A stretch of DNA of 64,000 nucleotides, taken from the NCBI RefSeq assembly GCF_002265435.1, contig NZ_NOKQ01000310.1, positions 1-64,000 of the forward strand, read 5' to 3'. Shown piece by piece: positions 16,283 through 28,338 of the stretch. The translations under genes and the position numbers were made by a program. The notes under the pieces were generated by a model. That model was not told where the DNA came from, did no database searches, and saw only the letters and a program-made list of their open reading frames with translations. The stretch comes from Tetzosporium hominis (GTDB taxonomy: Bacteria; Bacillota; Bacilli; Bacillales_A; Planococcaceae). How positions within the stretch are numbered: position 1 is the stretch's first letter; each line of letters begins with the position of its first letter.

Positions 16283-18055
16283 ATGTCACAAGCAGTAAAA
16301 GGCGGAGCGTTTTTAATCGAAGATTTAACAGCTGATCGTGTATTTACACCAGAGGATTTCTCTGATGAGCAAAAGATGATTGCGAAAACTACAGAGGACT
16401 ATGTAAAGAACTCGGTATTGCCAGTAGTGGAAAACTTGGAGCACCATGAGTTTGAACATTCTGTACGTCTATTAAAAGAAGCTGGAGAACTAGGCTTACT
16501 TGCAGCGGATATTCCAGAAGAATATGACGGCTTAGGTTTAGATAAAGTGTCTTCAGCTTTAATCGCGGAGAAGATGTCGGTTGCAGGCGGTTTCTCAATC
16601 ACTCACGGAGCACACGTAGGAATCGGTTCCTTACCAATCGTTCTTTTCGGAAACGAAGAGCAAAAGAAAAAATACCTTCCGTACTCAGCAACTGCTGAAA
16701 AGATTTTTGCTTATGCGCTGACAGAGCCAGGTTCTGGTTCAGATGCACTTGGAGCTAAAACATCTGCGAAGTTGAACGCAGCTGGTACTCACTATGTATT
16801 AAACGGTGAAAAACAATGGATCACAAATGCAGGCTTTGCGGATGTGTTCGTAGTATACGCTAAAATCGATGGCGAGCAGTTCACTGCATTCATCGTGGAA
16901 AAAGACTTCCCAGGCGTCTCTGTTGGAGCGGAAGAGAAGAAGATGGGGATCAAGTCTTCATCAACTCGTACATTGATTTTAGAAGACGCTGAAGTGCCTG
17001 TAGAGAATTTATTAGGTGAAGTAGGCCGTGGCCACGTCATTGCCTTCAACATCTTAAATATCGGTCGTTACAAGCTGGGTGTAGGTACAGTAGGTGGAGC
17101 GAAGCGTGCGCTTGAGCTTTCTATCTCTTATGCAAACCAGCGTCAGCAGTTCAAGACACCACTTTCTTCATTCAACTTGACGAAGCAGAAGCTTGCTACA
17201 ATGGCTTCAAAACTTTACGCTACAGAGAGCCTAATCTACCGCACAGTAGGTTATTTTGAAGACCGTATGAACGAGCTTTCAGAAGAAGCTCAAAAAGACG
17301 GAAAAGAAATTGCTGCAGCTATCGCTGAATATGCAATCGAATGTTCGATCAACAAAGTTGTCGGTTCTGAAGTGTTGGATTACATTGCAGACGAAGCCGT
17401 TCAATTACATGGTGGTTACGGATTCATGCAAGAGTATGAAGTCGAACGTATTTACCGTGATTCACGTATCAACCGTATCTTCGAAGGTACGAATGAAATC
17501 AACCGTATGATCGTTCCTGGTACGTTCTTGAAGAAAGCTATGAAAGGTGAATTGCCATTACTTCAACAAGCTATGAAGCTTCAAGAAGAGCTTCTGATGA
17601 TGATGCCAGAAGAAGTGGGCGACGAGCCACTAGCTAAAGAAAAAGTATTAGTGAAGAATGCGAAGAAGATTGGTTTACTTGCAGCAGGTCTTGCAGCACA
17701 GCGCTTTGGCGCGAAACTTGATGCAGAGCAAGAAGTTTTAGTGAACATTGCGAATATCGCTAACAATGTCTTCGCTATGGAATCTGCATTGCTTCGTTCT
17801 GAAAAAGCTTTAGACAAAGTAGGCGCTGAAAAAGCAGCTCAGAAGATCCTTTATACAGAGATCTATTGCCAAGAGGCTTTCGAAGAAATCGAAAAGTATG
17901 CTAAAGATACACTACTTGCTGCTGTTGACGGCGACAACCAGCGCATGATGCTATCGGCTCTTCGCAAGTTGACTCGCAACACACCTTACAACTTGGTGAC
18001 GAAGAAACGTGAAGCTTCTGTGAAGTTAATCGACGCTGAAAAATACGTAGTATAA
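16283..18055 (+). CDS. fadE: Acyl-CoA dehydrogenase
   Basis: The second ATG (16283) is used because AAAGGAGG lies 8 nt before it. About 590 residues, longer than short-chain ACADs as usual for FadE, with an extra C-terminal helical domain. Motifs: YALTEPGSGSDALG (FAD/substrate loop), KQWITNAGFAD, and RIYRDSRINRIFEGTNEINRM with the expected catalytic glutamate. It makes the first double bond of beta-oxidation, passing electrons to ETF. Last gene of the FadR-controlled operon, followed by a terminator. Confidence 0.93.
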   Translation: MSQAVKGGAFLIEDLTADRVFTPEDFSDEQKMIAKTTEDYVKNSVLPVVENLEHHEFEHSVRLLKEAGELGLLAADIPEEYDGLGLDKVSSALIAEKMSVAGGFSITHGAHVGIGSLPIVLFGNEEQKKKYLPYSATAEKIFAYALTEPGSGSDALGAKTSAKLNAAGTHYVLNGEKQWITNAGFADVFVVYAKIDGEQFTAFIVEKDFPGVSVGAEEKKMGIKSSSTRTLILEDAEVPVENLLGEVGRGHVIAFNILNIGRYKLGVGTVGGAKRALELSISYANQRQQFKTPLSSFNLTKQKLATMASKLYATESLIYRTVGYFEDRMNELSEEAQKDGKEIAAAIAEYAIECSINKVVGSEVLDYIADEAVQLHGGYGFMQEYEVERIYRDSRINRIFEGTNEINRMIVPGTFLKKAMKGELPLLQQAMKLQEELLMMMPEEVGDEPLAKEKVLVKNAKKIGLLAAGLAAQRFGAKLDAEQEVLVNIANIANNVFAMESALLRSEKALDKVGAEKAAQKILYTEIYCQEAFEEIEKYAKDTLLAAVDGDNQRMMLSALRKLTRNTPYNLVTKKREASVKLIDAEKYVV

Positions 18056-18065
18056 TCAACTGGTT

Positions 18066-18093
18066 TCCCTGTACTTTTGTGCAGGGATTTTTC
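18066..18093 (+). terminator. Terminator of the fadNAE operon
   Basis: TCCCTGTAC and GTGCAGGGA pair around TTTT, followed by a T-run. It ends the fad transcript 10 nt after fadE. Confidence 0.85.
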
Positions 18094-18147
18094 TTGTGGA
18101 CGATTTCTCGGTATACTATTACTAGAGAGACTGAAGGAGGAATGGAC

Positions 18148-18507
18148 ATGGCAATTGAGATGTATGGCTATCCGAACTGTACTACGTGTAAAAAAGCGGA
18201 AAAATGGATGAAAGAACAAGGTATCGACTATACCTATCATCACATCGTAGAACAACCGCCTAGTCGAGAGCTTTTAAAGAATATGGCTGAATCGAATGGT
18301 CTGGAATTGAAAAAATTATTCAATACTAGCGGTCAAAAATACCGTGAGCTTGGCTTGAAAGACAAATTAGCTACCATGTCTGATGATGAGAAACTAGACG
18401 TCCTCACGTCAGATGGTATGTTGATCAAACGGCCGTTCACAACTGATGGCGAGAAAGTGACGGTTGGGTTTAAAGAGCCAGATTTTGAAGCTACTTGGAC
18501 AAAATAA
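18148..18507 (+). CDS. yusI: ArsC/Spx-family protein YusI
   Basis: ATG at 18148 is preferred over one two codons earlier because AAGGAGG is 7 nt before it. 119 residues with [13 protein letters not shown] near the N-terminus, the CxxC of the ArsC/Spx/MgsR family, and the closing [16 protein letters not shown]. subtilis yusI has the same neighbours (fadE and gcvH). The family includes both arsenate-reductase-like and Spx-like proteins; YusI has no settled role, so this is named by family and synteny only. Confidence 0.8.
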   Translation: MAIEMYGYPNCTTCKKAEKWMKEQGIDYTYHHIVEQPPSRELLKNMAESNGLELKKLFNTSGQKYRELGLKDKLATMSDDEKLDVLTSDGMLIKRPFTTDGEKVTVGFKEPDFEATWTK

Positions 18508-18577
18508 GAGCTTGTCGAAAGCTTCAAATTGTGTCACTATTAAAGAGAAAATTGCAGATGTCGAGAGGAGATTAATG

Positions 18578-18955
18578 ATGAGTATTCCTAAAGAACTTCG
18601 TTATTCTAAAGACCATGAGTGGGTAAAGCATGAAGAGGGCACAGCAACAATCGGTATCACAGATTTCGCACAGTCTGAGCTAGGGGACATCGTATTCGTT
18701 GAACTTCCAGCGGTAGGCGACGAAATCAAAGCAGGTGACGCATTCGGTAGCGTGGAATCCGTTAAGACGGTTTCAGAGCTTTATGCACCGATCAGCGGTA
18801 AAGTAGTAGCGGTGAACGAATCCTTAGAAGACAGCCCGGAGTTCGTCAACGAATCTCCTTACGAAAATGCATGGATGGTGAAAGTAGAGCCAACAGACTC
18901 TGCTGAAACGGATGCATTGTTAACTGCAGAACAGTACGAAGAATTAATTAGCTAA
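18578..18955 (+). CDS. gcvH: Glycine cleavage system H protein
   Basis: The second of two adjacent ATGs (18578) gives the best spacing to GAGGAG. 125 residues, typical length. The lipoyl-accepting lysine is K63 in [18 protein letters not shown]. GcvH shuttles the aminomethyl group between the P, T and L proteins of glycine cleavage and, in Bacillus, also hands octanoyl/lipoyl groups to other enzymes through LipL. The other gcv genes are not here, as in B. subtilis, where gcvH also stands apart next to yusI. Confidence 0.95.
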   Translation: MSIPKELRYSKDHEWVKHEEGTATIGITDFAQSELGDIVFVELPAVGDEIKAGDAFGSVESVKTVSELYAPISGKVVAVNESLEDSPEFVNESPYENAWMVKVEPTDSAETDALLTAEQYEELIS

Positions 18956-18980
18956 TTAGAAGATGTAACAGAATCGGACT

Positions 18981-19012
18981 AGGGGTTTCTCTTAATTGAG
19001 AAACTCCTTTTT
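18981..19012 (+). terminator. Terminator after gcvH
   Basis: GGGGTTTCTC and GAGAAACTCC pair around TTAATT, then TTTTT. The GTTTCTC/GAGAAAC core is shared with terminator hairpins next to the other copies of repeat A, so it may be part of that composite element. Confidence 0.8.
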
Positions 19013-19022
19013 AAGTTGTATC

Positions 19023-19233
19023 GCGTGTAGGGGAAGCGTTCCGCGGGCGCGGGCTGAGCCAAATCGAGTTGCGAACGCCAGAAATCCCCATCAAAACCAT
19101 TCACCCCAACCGAGGCAAAGAGCGCCTCACTTGGTGCGCCTGGTTTTGATGAAATTTCTAGAGTGGCGTTCTTCACATCTTAGAAAAGGTCTCAGCTTCC
19201 GCTTTTAATCCCGCTGGAGTCACCCCTACACGC
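19023..19233. repeat. Palindromic repeat A, copy 1, split by an insertion
   Basis: GCGTGTAGGGG at the left end pairs perfectly with CCCCTACACGC at the right. Inside are AGCGTTCCGCGGGCGCGGGC, GAGCC and, after the insert, GGTCTCAGCTTCCGC and CCCGCTGGAGTCA. Copies at 35557-35643 and 45489-45574 read straight through from GAGCCAAGGTCTCAG. Here about 120 bp are inserted at that centre, with AA on both sides. Confidence 0.85.
19063..19182 (+). mobile_element. MITE-like element M, copy 1
   Basis: About 120 bp beginning ATCGAGTTGCGAACGC and ending GCGTTCTTCACATCTTA, inserted into the hairpin centre of repeat A. A second copy, inverted, lies at 19871-19992 with matching ends but a different middle. 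Too short to code for a transposase, so any movement would need one supplied in trans. Confidence 0.7.
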
Positions 19234-19335
19234 TTTTTATTCAACTACTAAAACTTAATTGATTGTGTTTCAGCTTTTTTCTTGAGATTGTGGAGAAGAT
19301 TTGCTACCTTAGGCAAGTAAAGGTGGAGAACGAAC

Positions 19336-19635
19336 ATGAAAGAAATCACATATACAGAGTGGCAAGAAAGACGTTATTCGCTGCTTTACATCTACACACC
19401 GATGTGCGGCACCTGCCAAGTCGCGTCTAAAATGTTAAGTGTCTGTGAGCAGTTGATTGATGAAGAGATTCCTCAGATCAATGCAAACTACGCACCAGAG
19501 CTCATGCATGAACATCAGATAGAAAGTGTGCCTTGTTTATTGATTCAAAAAGGCGAAGAACCTATTGAGAAGATCTATGCATTTCAGTCTGTACCTTACT
19601 TACTAGAAAAAATAAAAAATTATTATAGAAACTAG
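19336..19635 (+). CDS. yusE: Thioredoxin-like protein YusE
   Basis: ATG after AAGGTGGAG. 99 residues with a thioredoxin fold: YIYTPMCGTCQVASKM (CGTC active site near residues 24-27), ESVPCLLIQKG with the cis-proline. Matches B. subtilis YusE in size and place, between gcvH and metNPQ. It would be a cytoplasmic disulfide reductase of unknown partner. Confidence 0.8.
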   Translation: MKEITYTEWQERRYSLLYIYTPMCGTCQVASKMLSVCEQLIDEEIPQINANYAPELMHEHQIESVPCLLIQKGEEPIEKIYAFQSVPYLLEKIKNYYRN

Positions 19636-19701
19636 TTGACGCTATAAAATAGCTATGATACTATTCGATTACTGACAACAATACTAATTGAATATGCGTC
19701 G

Positions 19702-19868
19702 CTCTTATAAAGAGAGGTGGAGGGAAGTGCCCTATGAAGCCCGGCAACCGTCACGAAAGTGAAATGGTGCCAAGTCACGCAAAGCTAGCGCTTTGAGAGA
19801 TGAGAGAATGGATATCCGTTGATAAAACGATGACCCTTTCTGTCTGTGCGCAGAAAGGGTCTTTTTTG
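19702..19868 (+). ncRNA. SAM-I (S-box) riboswitch with terminator
   Basis: Begins CTCTTATAAAGAGAGGTGGA, then GGGA...CCCTATGAAGCCCGGCAACC, GGTGCCAA and the P1-closing GAGAGATGAGAG: all hallmarks of S-box RNA. The expression platform is the stem at 19833-19860 (ACCCTTTCTG with CAGAAAGGGT) followed by TTTTTT. High SAM should end transcription before metNPQ. A MITE-like element separates it from metN. Confidence 0.95.
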
Positions 19869-19870
19869 TT

Positions 19871-19992
19871 TTAGATGTGGAGAACGCTCGCCCAGAAACC
19901 CGGAGCTAATCCGGGGGCTCCATAAATGCGTACTTTGCATTTCTGGAGGTCACGGATTTGTGGAGTGGTTTCTAGCGTTCGGAACTCGATTA
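19871..19992 (-). mobile_element. MITE-like element M, copy 2, in the metN leader
   Basis: Reverse complement of the same element as at 19063-19182: it reads TTAGATGTGGAGAACGC at the left and GCGTTCGGAACTCGATTA at the right. The centre differs and has its own hairpin around CCCGGAGCTAATCCGGG. It lies directly after the riboswitch T-run and ends about 90 nt before metN, so it becomes part of the 5' leader. Confidence 0.7.
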
Positions 19993-20081
19993 TTCTTAAA
20001 TCGGAACAACTTCTTAATAAAACGGCTAACAATAATATTATCCAAAAAGACAAATTATTAAAGAAAGGAGGCGGCGCGCAT

Positions 20082-21107
20082 ATGATTCAATTAAAAGATG
20101 TCTTTAAACAATATACGACAGGGAATGGAAATGTCGTAGCTGTAGACCATGTTTCACTATCCATTGCTCAAGGAGAAATCTACGGCATCATCGGCTATAG
20201 TGGTGCAGGAAAAAGTTCACTCATTCGTCTACTGAACGGACTAGAACGTCCGACTGCTGGACAAATCGAGGTGAACGGTAGAGAAGTTTCGAAACTGTCT
20301 TCAAAAGACATGCGACAGTTCCGACAAAAGGTCAGCATGATCTTCCAACACTTCAACTTACTTTGGTCTCGAACTGTAGAAGAAAACATCTCGTTTCCTT
20401 TGGAGATTGCGGGAGTTTCTAAGGACAAAAGAGCGGAGCGAGTGAAAGAGCTAATTGCTCTTGTAGGACTAGAAGGACGAGAGAAAGCTTATCCTTCTCA
20501 GCTATCAGGAGGACAAAAGCAACGTGTAGGTATTGCTCGCGCGCTAGCCAATCGCCCTGAGGTACTCCTTTGTGATGAAGCGACTTCAGCACTAGATCCA
20601 GAAACAACGGATCAAATCCTAGACCTTCTAGTCACCATCAACAAACAACTTGGATTGACGATCGTCTTGATTACGCACGAGATGCACGTGATTCAGAAAA
20701 TTTGTCACCGTGTGGCTGTAATGGAAAATGGATTAGTTGTGGAGGAAGGACAAGTCATCGACGTCTTCAAAAATCCGCAACAAGCCATCACGAAACGCTT
20801 CGTTTCACAGATCTCAGACGGAGCTCACTTCTCAGATACAGTGGATCACTTCTTAGAAATGTATCCGAATGGGAAACTGGTGAAGTTAACTTTCGTAGGA
20901 GATCAGACGGATCAGCCACTAATTGCTCGGTTGATTAAGCAATACGGTTTAGAAGTGACGATAGTTCAAGGGAACATTACACAAACTCAAAATGGTGCGC
21001 TAGGTACTCTGCTTTTACACATCGATGGAGATGCGTTAGCTATCGATGAAGCATTGGGTTACTTACATGCACAAAAAGTACAATCGGAGGTGATTCAGCA
21101 TGATTGA
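20082..21107 (+). CDS. metN: Methionine ABC transporter ATP-binding protein
   Basis: ATG at 20082 after AAAGGAGG; the frame is open upstream through the MITE-like copy but without a proper start. 341 residues, the standard MetN length: Walker A GYSGAGKSS, Q-loop, signature LSGGQKQRVGIARAL, Walker B VLLCDEATSALD, and a C-terminal NIL/ACT-like domain (about 265-341) that senses methionine in the family. Powers uptake of L- and D-methionine. First gene of metN-metI-metQ under the SAM riboswitch; overlaps metI by 8 nt. Confidence 0.93.
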   Translation: MIQLKDVFKQYTTGNGNVVAVDHVSLSIAQGEIYGIIGYSGAGKSSLIRLLNGLERPTAGQIEVNGREVSKLSSKDMRQFRQKVSMIFQHFNLLWSRTVEENISFPLEIAGVSKDKRAERVKELIALVGLEGREKAYPSQLSGGQKQRVGIARALANRPEVLLCDEATSALDPETTDQILDLLVTINKQLGLTIVLITHEMHVIQKICHRVAVMENGLVVEEGQVIDVFKNPQQAITKRFVSQISDGAHFSDTVDHFLEMYPNGKLVKLTFVGDQTDQPLIARLIKQYGLEVTIVQGNITQTQNGALGTLLLHIDGDALAIDEALGYLHAQKVQSEVIQHD

Positions 21108-21768
21108 GAATCTATTTCCGAATGTTGATTGGCCGAAAATGTGGGAAGCCACATATGAAACACTTTACATGACAGCTATTTCTACAGCCTTGACCTTTGT
21201 ATTCGGTCTTGCTATCGGGCTGCTGCTGTTTTTAACAGGACCCCATCAAGCTTGGTCCAATAAAATTGCTAACTGGTTGACTGGAGCACTCGTCAATATC
21301 TTCCGCTCCATCCCATTCATTATCTTGATTATTTTATTGATTCCGTTCACGAAGTTGTTACTTGGAAGTATTCGTGGACCTAATGCAGCTTTCCCAGCTT
21401 TAATTATCGGTGCCGCACCATTCTATGCGCGCATGGTACTTATCGCCCTTAAAGAGATTGACCGTGGGGTTCTAGAAGCCGCTAAGTCAATGGGAGCTAC
21501 AACGTGGACGATTATTCGCAAAGTATTGCTTCCTGAATCGATGCCAGCCATCGTGTCAGGAATTACAGTAACATCTATTGCCCTTGTCGGTTATACGGCT
21601 ATGGCGGGTGTAATTGGTGCTGGAGGACTTGGAACTTTAGCTTTCTTAGACGGATTCCAGCGCAACCAAACAGATGTGATGATTGTAGCTACAATTATCA
21701 TTCTACTGATTGTATTTATCATCCAGTGGATCGGTGACTGGTTAACTAACCGATTAGATAAACGATAA
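21100..21768 (+). CDS. metI: Methionine ABC transporter permease
   Basis: 222 residues with five or so hydrophobic helices and the permease EAA loop LEAAKSMGATTWTIIRKVLLPE near residue 127. Called metP in B. subtilis. Start overlaps the metN stop, indicating translational coupling. It forms the membrane channel of the MetNIQ importer. Confidence 0.93.
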   Translation: MIENLFPNVDWPKMWEATYETLYMTAISTALTFVFGLAIGLLLFLTGPHQAWSNKIANWLTGALVNIFRSIPFIILIILLIPFTKLLLGSIRGPNAAFPALIIGAAPFYARMVLIALKEIDRGVLEAAKSMGATTWTIIRKVLLPESMPAIVSGITVTSIALVGYTAMAGVIGAGGLGTLAFLDGFQRNQTDVMIVATIIILLIVFIIQWIGDWLTNRLDKR

Positions 21769-21785
21769 CAGAGGAGAGATTTGAG

Positions 21786-22610
21786 ATGAAAAAGGTACTG
21801 ACAGGAATAACACTTGGAGCAAGCATTTTAGCATTAGCAGCATGTGGGTCTGAAGGCGGATCTTCATCAGGGGACGATACAACACTAACAGTTGGAGCAT
21901 CAAACGTGCCTCACGCTGAAATTTTAGAGCAAGTAAAACCACTTTTAGAAGAGCAAGGCATTGAGCTTGAAATTGAAACGTACCAAGACTATGTATTACC
22001 AAACCAAGATCTTGATTCAGGTGACTTGGATGCTAACTACTTCCAACACATTCCTTACCTAGAATCTCAAATAGCTGATAACGGCTATGATTTCGTGAAT
22101 GCAGGTGGCATCCACATCGAGCCAATCGGTCTTTATTCTAAAAAATTCGGGTCTATCGATGAATTACCAGATGGTGCTACGATTTTAATGAGTAATTCAG
22201 TAGCTGACCACGGTCGTGTCCTTTCTATGCTTGAGCAAGCAGGTCTTATCAAACTTGATGAGAGCGTAGAAAAAACTTCTGCAACAATTGAAGATGTTGT
22301 AGAAAACCCAAAAAACATTCAATTCGATCCAAACTACGAGGCAGCACTACTTGTTCAAATGTATGAACAAGAAGAAGGCGATGCAGTACTAATTAACTCG
22401 AACTATGCATTAGATGCAGGTCTGAACCCAATCGAAGATTCTATCGCGATTGAAGATTCAAATTCTCCATACGTAAACGTAATCGCAGTTAATGCTGGAG
22501 ATGAAGAGAACGAAGCGATCGTAGCACTTGTTGAGGCATTACACTCTCAAGAAATCCAAGACTGGATTTTAGAAGAGTGGGGCGGTTCAGTAGTACCTGT
22601 GACAGAATAA
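21786..22610 (+). CDS. metQ: Methionine-binding lipoprotein
   Basis: ATG after GAGGAGAG, 17 nt behind metI. 274 residues with lipobox LALAAC (C20). The NlpA/MetQ family pattern is clear: LTVGASNVPHAEILEQVKPLLEEQGI, NYFQHIPYLESQ, VNAGGIHIEPIGLYS and DAVLINSNYALDAGLNP. It captures methionine on the outer membrane face for MetNI. Confidence 0.95.
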   Translation: MKKVLTGITLGASILALAACGSEGGSSSGDDTTLTVGASNVPHAEILEQVKPLLEEQGIELEIETYQDYVLPNQDLDSGDLDANYFQHIPYLESQIADNGYDFVNAGGIHIEPIGLYSKKFGSIDELPDGATILMSNSVADHGRVLSMLEQAGLIKLDESVEKTSATIEDVVENPKNIQFDPNYEAALLVQMYEQEEGDAVLINSNYALDAGLNPIEDSIAIEDSNSPYVNVIAVNAGDEENEAIVALVEALHSQEIQDWILEEWGGSVVPVTE

Positions 22611-22653
22611 CTAGACACTGCTACAAAAGGGCCAAATTCCCTTCCTACGGTTT

Positions 22654-22684
22654 CATTCGCTAGCTAGTGGGTATACACTAAATA
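22654..22684. repeat. Inverted repeat ahead of a small gene
   Basis: CGCTA-x-CTAGTG and CACTA-xx-TAGCG face each other around a short AT-rich centre. It lies about 25 nt before the small gene at 22708 and could be an operator over its promoter or a weak metQ terminator. Confidence 0.4.
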
Positions 22685-22707
22685 GCGTAAGATACTAACT
22701 GAAGGGA

Positions 22708-22905
22708 ATGATAGTTATCAAACCAGAAGGACAGCCTTACACGGAAAAAATGAATTTGGCTTTTCGTGACGTACATGGTTTCGGTTATGATGAAATGAGA
22801 CAAAGTGAAGAATTACGTATGAAGGTGGAACAACGCCGTCAACGTGATCACGAAAAAAGCATGCGTATTGCTGCTCAAATTGATGCTCAAGCCCACAGAG
22901 GATAA
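22708..22905 (+). CDS. Small hypothetical protein (65 aa)
   Basis: ATG after GAAGGG, complete frame, strong terminator 15 nt after the stop. Charged, largely helical product with FRDVHGFGYDEMRQSEELRMKV and an arginine/histidine-rich end; no membrane segment and no cysteine. I do not recognise a family. Own transcription unit between metQ and the suf operon. Confidence 0.65.
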   Translation: MIVIKPEGQPYTEKMNLAFRDVHGFGYDEMRQSEELRMKVEQRRQRDHEKSMRIAAQIDAQAHRG

Positions 22906-22920
22906 TATAGAAGTTGTACA

Positions 22921-22957
22921 AAAAGCCTGTAGAACCTTGATTCTACAGGCTTTTTTG
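22921..22957 (+). terminator. Strong rho-independent terminator
   Basis: AAAAGCCTGTAGAA and TTCTACAGGCTTTT form a perfect 14-bp stem with loop CCTTGA, then TT. Confidence 0.9.
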
Positions 22958-23056
22958 GCCTTTCGTCATGATACTTATTCTCAATTAGGACGTTTCTATT
23001 GAAAATGAAAAATGCAGGAATGACAAGCGTTTAAATGATTTGCAGTCGACCTCTAA

Positions 23057-23088
23057 TTGCTGTAAGATTAGAATGATAATAATTTAGA
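23057..23088 (+). promoter_or_regulatory. suf promoter region with a partial Fur-like box
   Basis: TTGCTG (23057-23062), 17 nt, TAATTT (23080-23085) is a plausible promoter. TGATAATAATTTAGA (23074-23088) matches 11 of 14 positions of the 7-1-7 Fur box, left half perfect. B. subtilis suf is not a classic Fur target, so control by Fur is only a suggestion. Confidence 0.35.
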
Positions 23089-23129
23089 ATGGGATCATCC
23101 GTTCAAAGCTTAGATATGGAGGGTATATA

Positions 23130-23909
23130 ATGTCAACATTAGTGATTCAAGATTTGCACGTTTCAATCGACGGCAAGGAAATTTTAAAAGGTGTGAACTT
23201 AACACTGAATACAGGTGAAATCCACGCGGTCATGGGACCAAACGGTACAGGTAAATCAACTCTTGCTTCTGCAATTATGGGACACCCTAAATATGAAGTG
23301 ACTTCTGGTTCTGTAACATTAGACGGTGAAGATGTATTAGAGATGGAAGTAGACGAGCGCGCTAAAGCAGGTCTATTCCTAGCTATGCAATATCCAAGTG
23401 AAATCACTGGGGTAACTAACGCTGACTTCTTACGCTCTTCAATCAACGCACGTCGTGAAGAAGGCGATGAAATTTCTTTGATGAAATTCATCCGTGAGAT
23501 GGATAGCAAAATGGACTTCCTTGAAATGGACCAAGATATGGCGCAGCGCTATTTAAATGAAGGCTTCTCAGGTGGAGAAAAGAAACGTAACGAGATCCTT
23601 CAATTGATGATGATCAAACCTACATTCGCTATCTTAGATGAGATCGATTCTGGTCTAGATATCGATGCACTAAAAGTAGTTTCTAAAGGAATCAATGAAA
23701 TGCGCGGAGAAGGCTTCGGAAGCCTAATCATCACCCACTACCAACGTCTACTGAACTACATCACTCCTGACCATGTTCACGTGATGATGCAAGGTCGCGT
23801 TGTAAAATCTGGTGGTCCTGAACTAGCTCATAAACTAGAAGCTCAAGGATACGACTGGATCAAAGAAGAGTTAGGTATTGAAGACGAAACTGTTGGGCAA
23901 GAAGCATAA
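23130..23909 (+). CDS. sufC: Fe-S assembly ATPase SufC
   Basis: ATG after ATGGAGGG. 259 residues with Walker A GPNGTGKST, the SufC-type signature LNEGFSGGEKKRNEILQ and Walker B FAILDEIDSGLDIDALK. SufC is the ABC-like ATPase of the SufBCD scaffold, where ATP-driven dimerisation exposes cluster-assembly residues. First gene of sufC-D-S-U-B, the Firmicute order. Confidence 0.96.
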   Translation: MSTLVIQDLHVSIDGKEILKGVNLTLNTGEIHAVMGPNGTGKSTLASAIMGHPKYEVTSGSVTLDGEDVLEMEVDERAKAGLFLAMQYPSEITGVTNADFLRSSINARREEGDEISLMKFIREMDSKMDFLEMDQDMAQRYLNEGFSGGEKKRNEILQLMMIKPTFAILDEIDSGLDIDALKVVSKGINEMRGEGFGSLIITHYQRLLNYITPDHVHVMMQGRVVKSGGPELAHKLEAQGYDWIKEELGIEDETVGQEA

Positions 23910-23926
23910 GAAAGGAGACAGTCAGC

Positions 23927-26902
<2,976 letters not shown>

Positions 26903-26905
26903 ACT

Positions 26906-28303
26906 ATGGCTAAAAAAATGCCTGAAATCGGCGATTACAAATATGGCTTCCATGACAAAGACGTATCGATTTTCCGTTCTAAACGCGGTTTGACACGTGA
27001 AATTGTTGAAGAAATTTCTCGTATGAAAGATGAGCCTCAGTGGATGCTTGATTACCGTCTAAAAGCATTGGAAATTTTCTACGCAAAACCAATGCCACAA
27101 TGGGGTGGAGAGCTTGGCGAATTAAACTTCGACGAGATCACTTATTATGTAAAGCCTTCAGAACAGACAGAGCGTTCATGGGATGAAGTACCAGAAGAAA
27201 TCAAGCGCACGTTTGATAAATTAGGTATTCCAGAAGCTGAACAAAAGTACTTAGCAGGTGTTTCTGCTCAGTATGAATCTGAAGTAGTTTACCACAACAT
27301 GAAAGAAGAACTTGAAGATCTAGGAATCGTCTTTAAAGACACAGATTCGGCTCTTCGTGAAAACGAAGATATCTTCAAAGAGTACTGGGGTACTGTAATT
27401 CCAGCCTCTGATAACAAGTTCTCTGCATTAAACTCAGCTGTATGGTCAGGTGGATCTTTCATCTATGTACCAAAAGGTATTAAAGTAGATACACCACTTC
27501 AAGCTTACTTCCGCATTAACTCTGAAAACATGGGGCAGTTCGAGCGTACACTCATCATCGTTGATGAAGGCGCATCAGTGCACTATGTAGAAGGATGTAC
27601 AGCACCTGTTTACACAACGAATTCTCTACACTCTGCTGTAGTTGAAATCATTGTTAAAAAAGATGCGTATTGCCGTTACACAACGATTCAAAACTGGGCT
27701 AACAACGTATACAACCTAGTAACGAAACGTACTGTTGTAGAGGCAAACGGTACAATGGAATGGATCGATGGAAACATCGGATCGAAACTGACTATGAAGT
27801 ACCCAGCATGTATCTTAAAAGGTGAAGGCGCTCGCGGTATGACCCTTTCAATCGCTTTAGCTGGTAAAGGGCAACATCAAGACGCTGGAGCTAAAATGCT
27901 TCACTTAGCACCAAACACGTCTTCTACTATCGTTTCGAAATCGATTTCGAAACAAGGTGGTAAAGTAACGTACCGTGGTATCGTTCGTTTTGGACGCAAT
28001 GCACACGGAGCACGTGCTAACATCGAGTGTGATACATTGATTATGGATAACCAGTCGACTTCAGATACGATTCCTTACAACGAAATCATGAACGACAATA
28101 TTTCTCTTGAGCATGAAGCGAAAGTTTCTAAAGTCTCAGAAGAGCAATTGTTCTACTTGATGAGTCGTGGACTTAGTGAAGAAGAAGCTACTGAAATGAT
28201 CGTTATGGGCTTTATCGAACCATTCACGAAGGAACTTCCAATGGAATATGCTGTTGAGATGAACCGTCTGATCAAGTTCGAGATGGAAGGCTCTATCGGA
28301 TAA
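26906..28303 (+). CDS. sufB: Fe-S assembly scaffold protein SufB
   Basis: ATG after ACGGAGGA, 3 nt past sufU. 465 residues, full length: [44 protein letters not shown], and near the end [24 protein letters not shown]. It builds the nascent cluster in the SufBC2D complex. Last gene of the operon, followed directly by a terminator. Confidence 0.96.
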   Translation: MAKKMPEIGDYKYGFHDKDVSIFRSKRGLTREIVEEISRMKDEPQWMLDYRLKALEIFYAKPMPQWGGELGELNFDEITYYVKPSEQTERSWDEVPEEIKRTFDKLGIPEAEQKYLAGVSAQYESEVVYHNMKEELEDLGIVFKDTDSALRENEDIFKEYWGTVIPASDNKFSALNSAVWSGGSFIYVPKGIKVDTPLQAYFRINSENMGQFERTLIIVDEGASVHYVEGCTAPVYTTNSLHSAVVEIIVKKDAYCRYTTIQNWANNVYNLVTKRTVVEANGTMEWIDGNIGSKLTMKYPACILKGEGARGMTLSIALAGKGQHQDAGAKMLHLAPNTSSTIVSKSISKQGGKVTYRGIVRFGRNAHGARANIECDTLIMDNQSTSDTIPYNEIMNDNISLEHEAKVSKVSEEQLFYLMSRGLSEEEATEMIVMGFIEPFTKELPMEYAVEMNRLIKFEMEGSIG

Positions 28304-28306
28304 AAA

Positions 28307-28332
28307 GAAAACCGCCACTTGGCGGTTTTTTT
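28307..28332 (+). terminator. Terminator of the suf operon
   Basis: AAACCGCC and GGCGGTTT around ACTT, followed by a T-run. Confidence 0.9.
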
Positions 28333-28338
28333 GCATAG

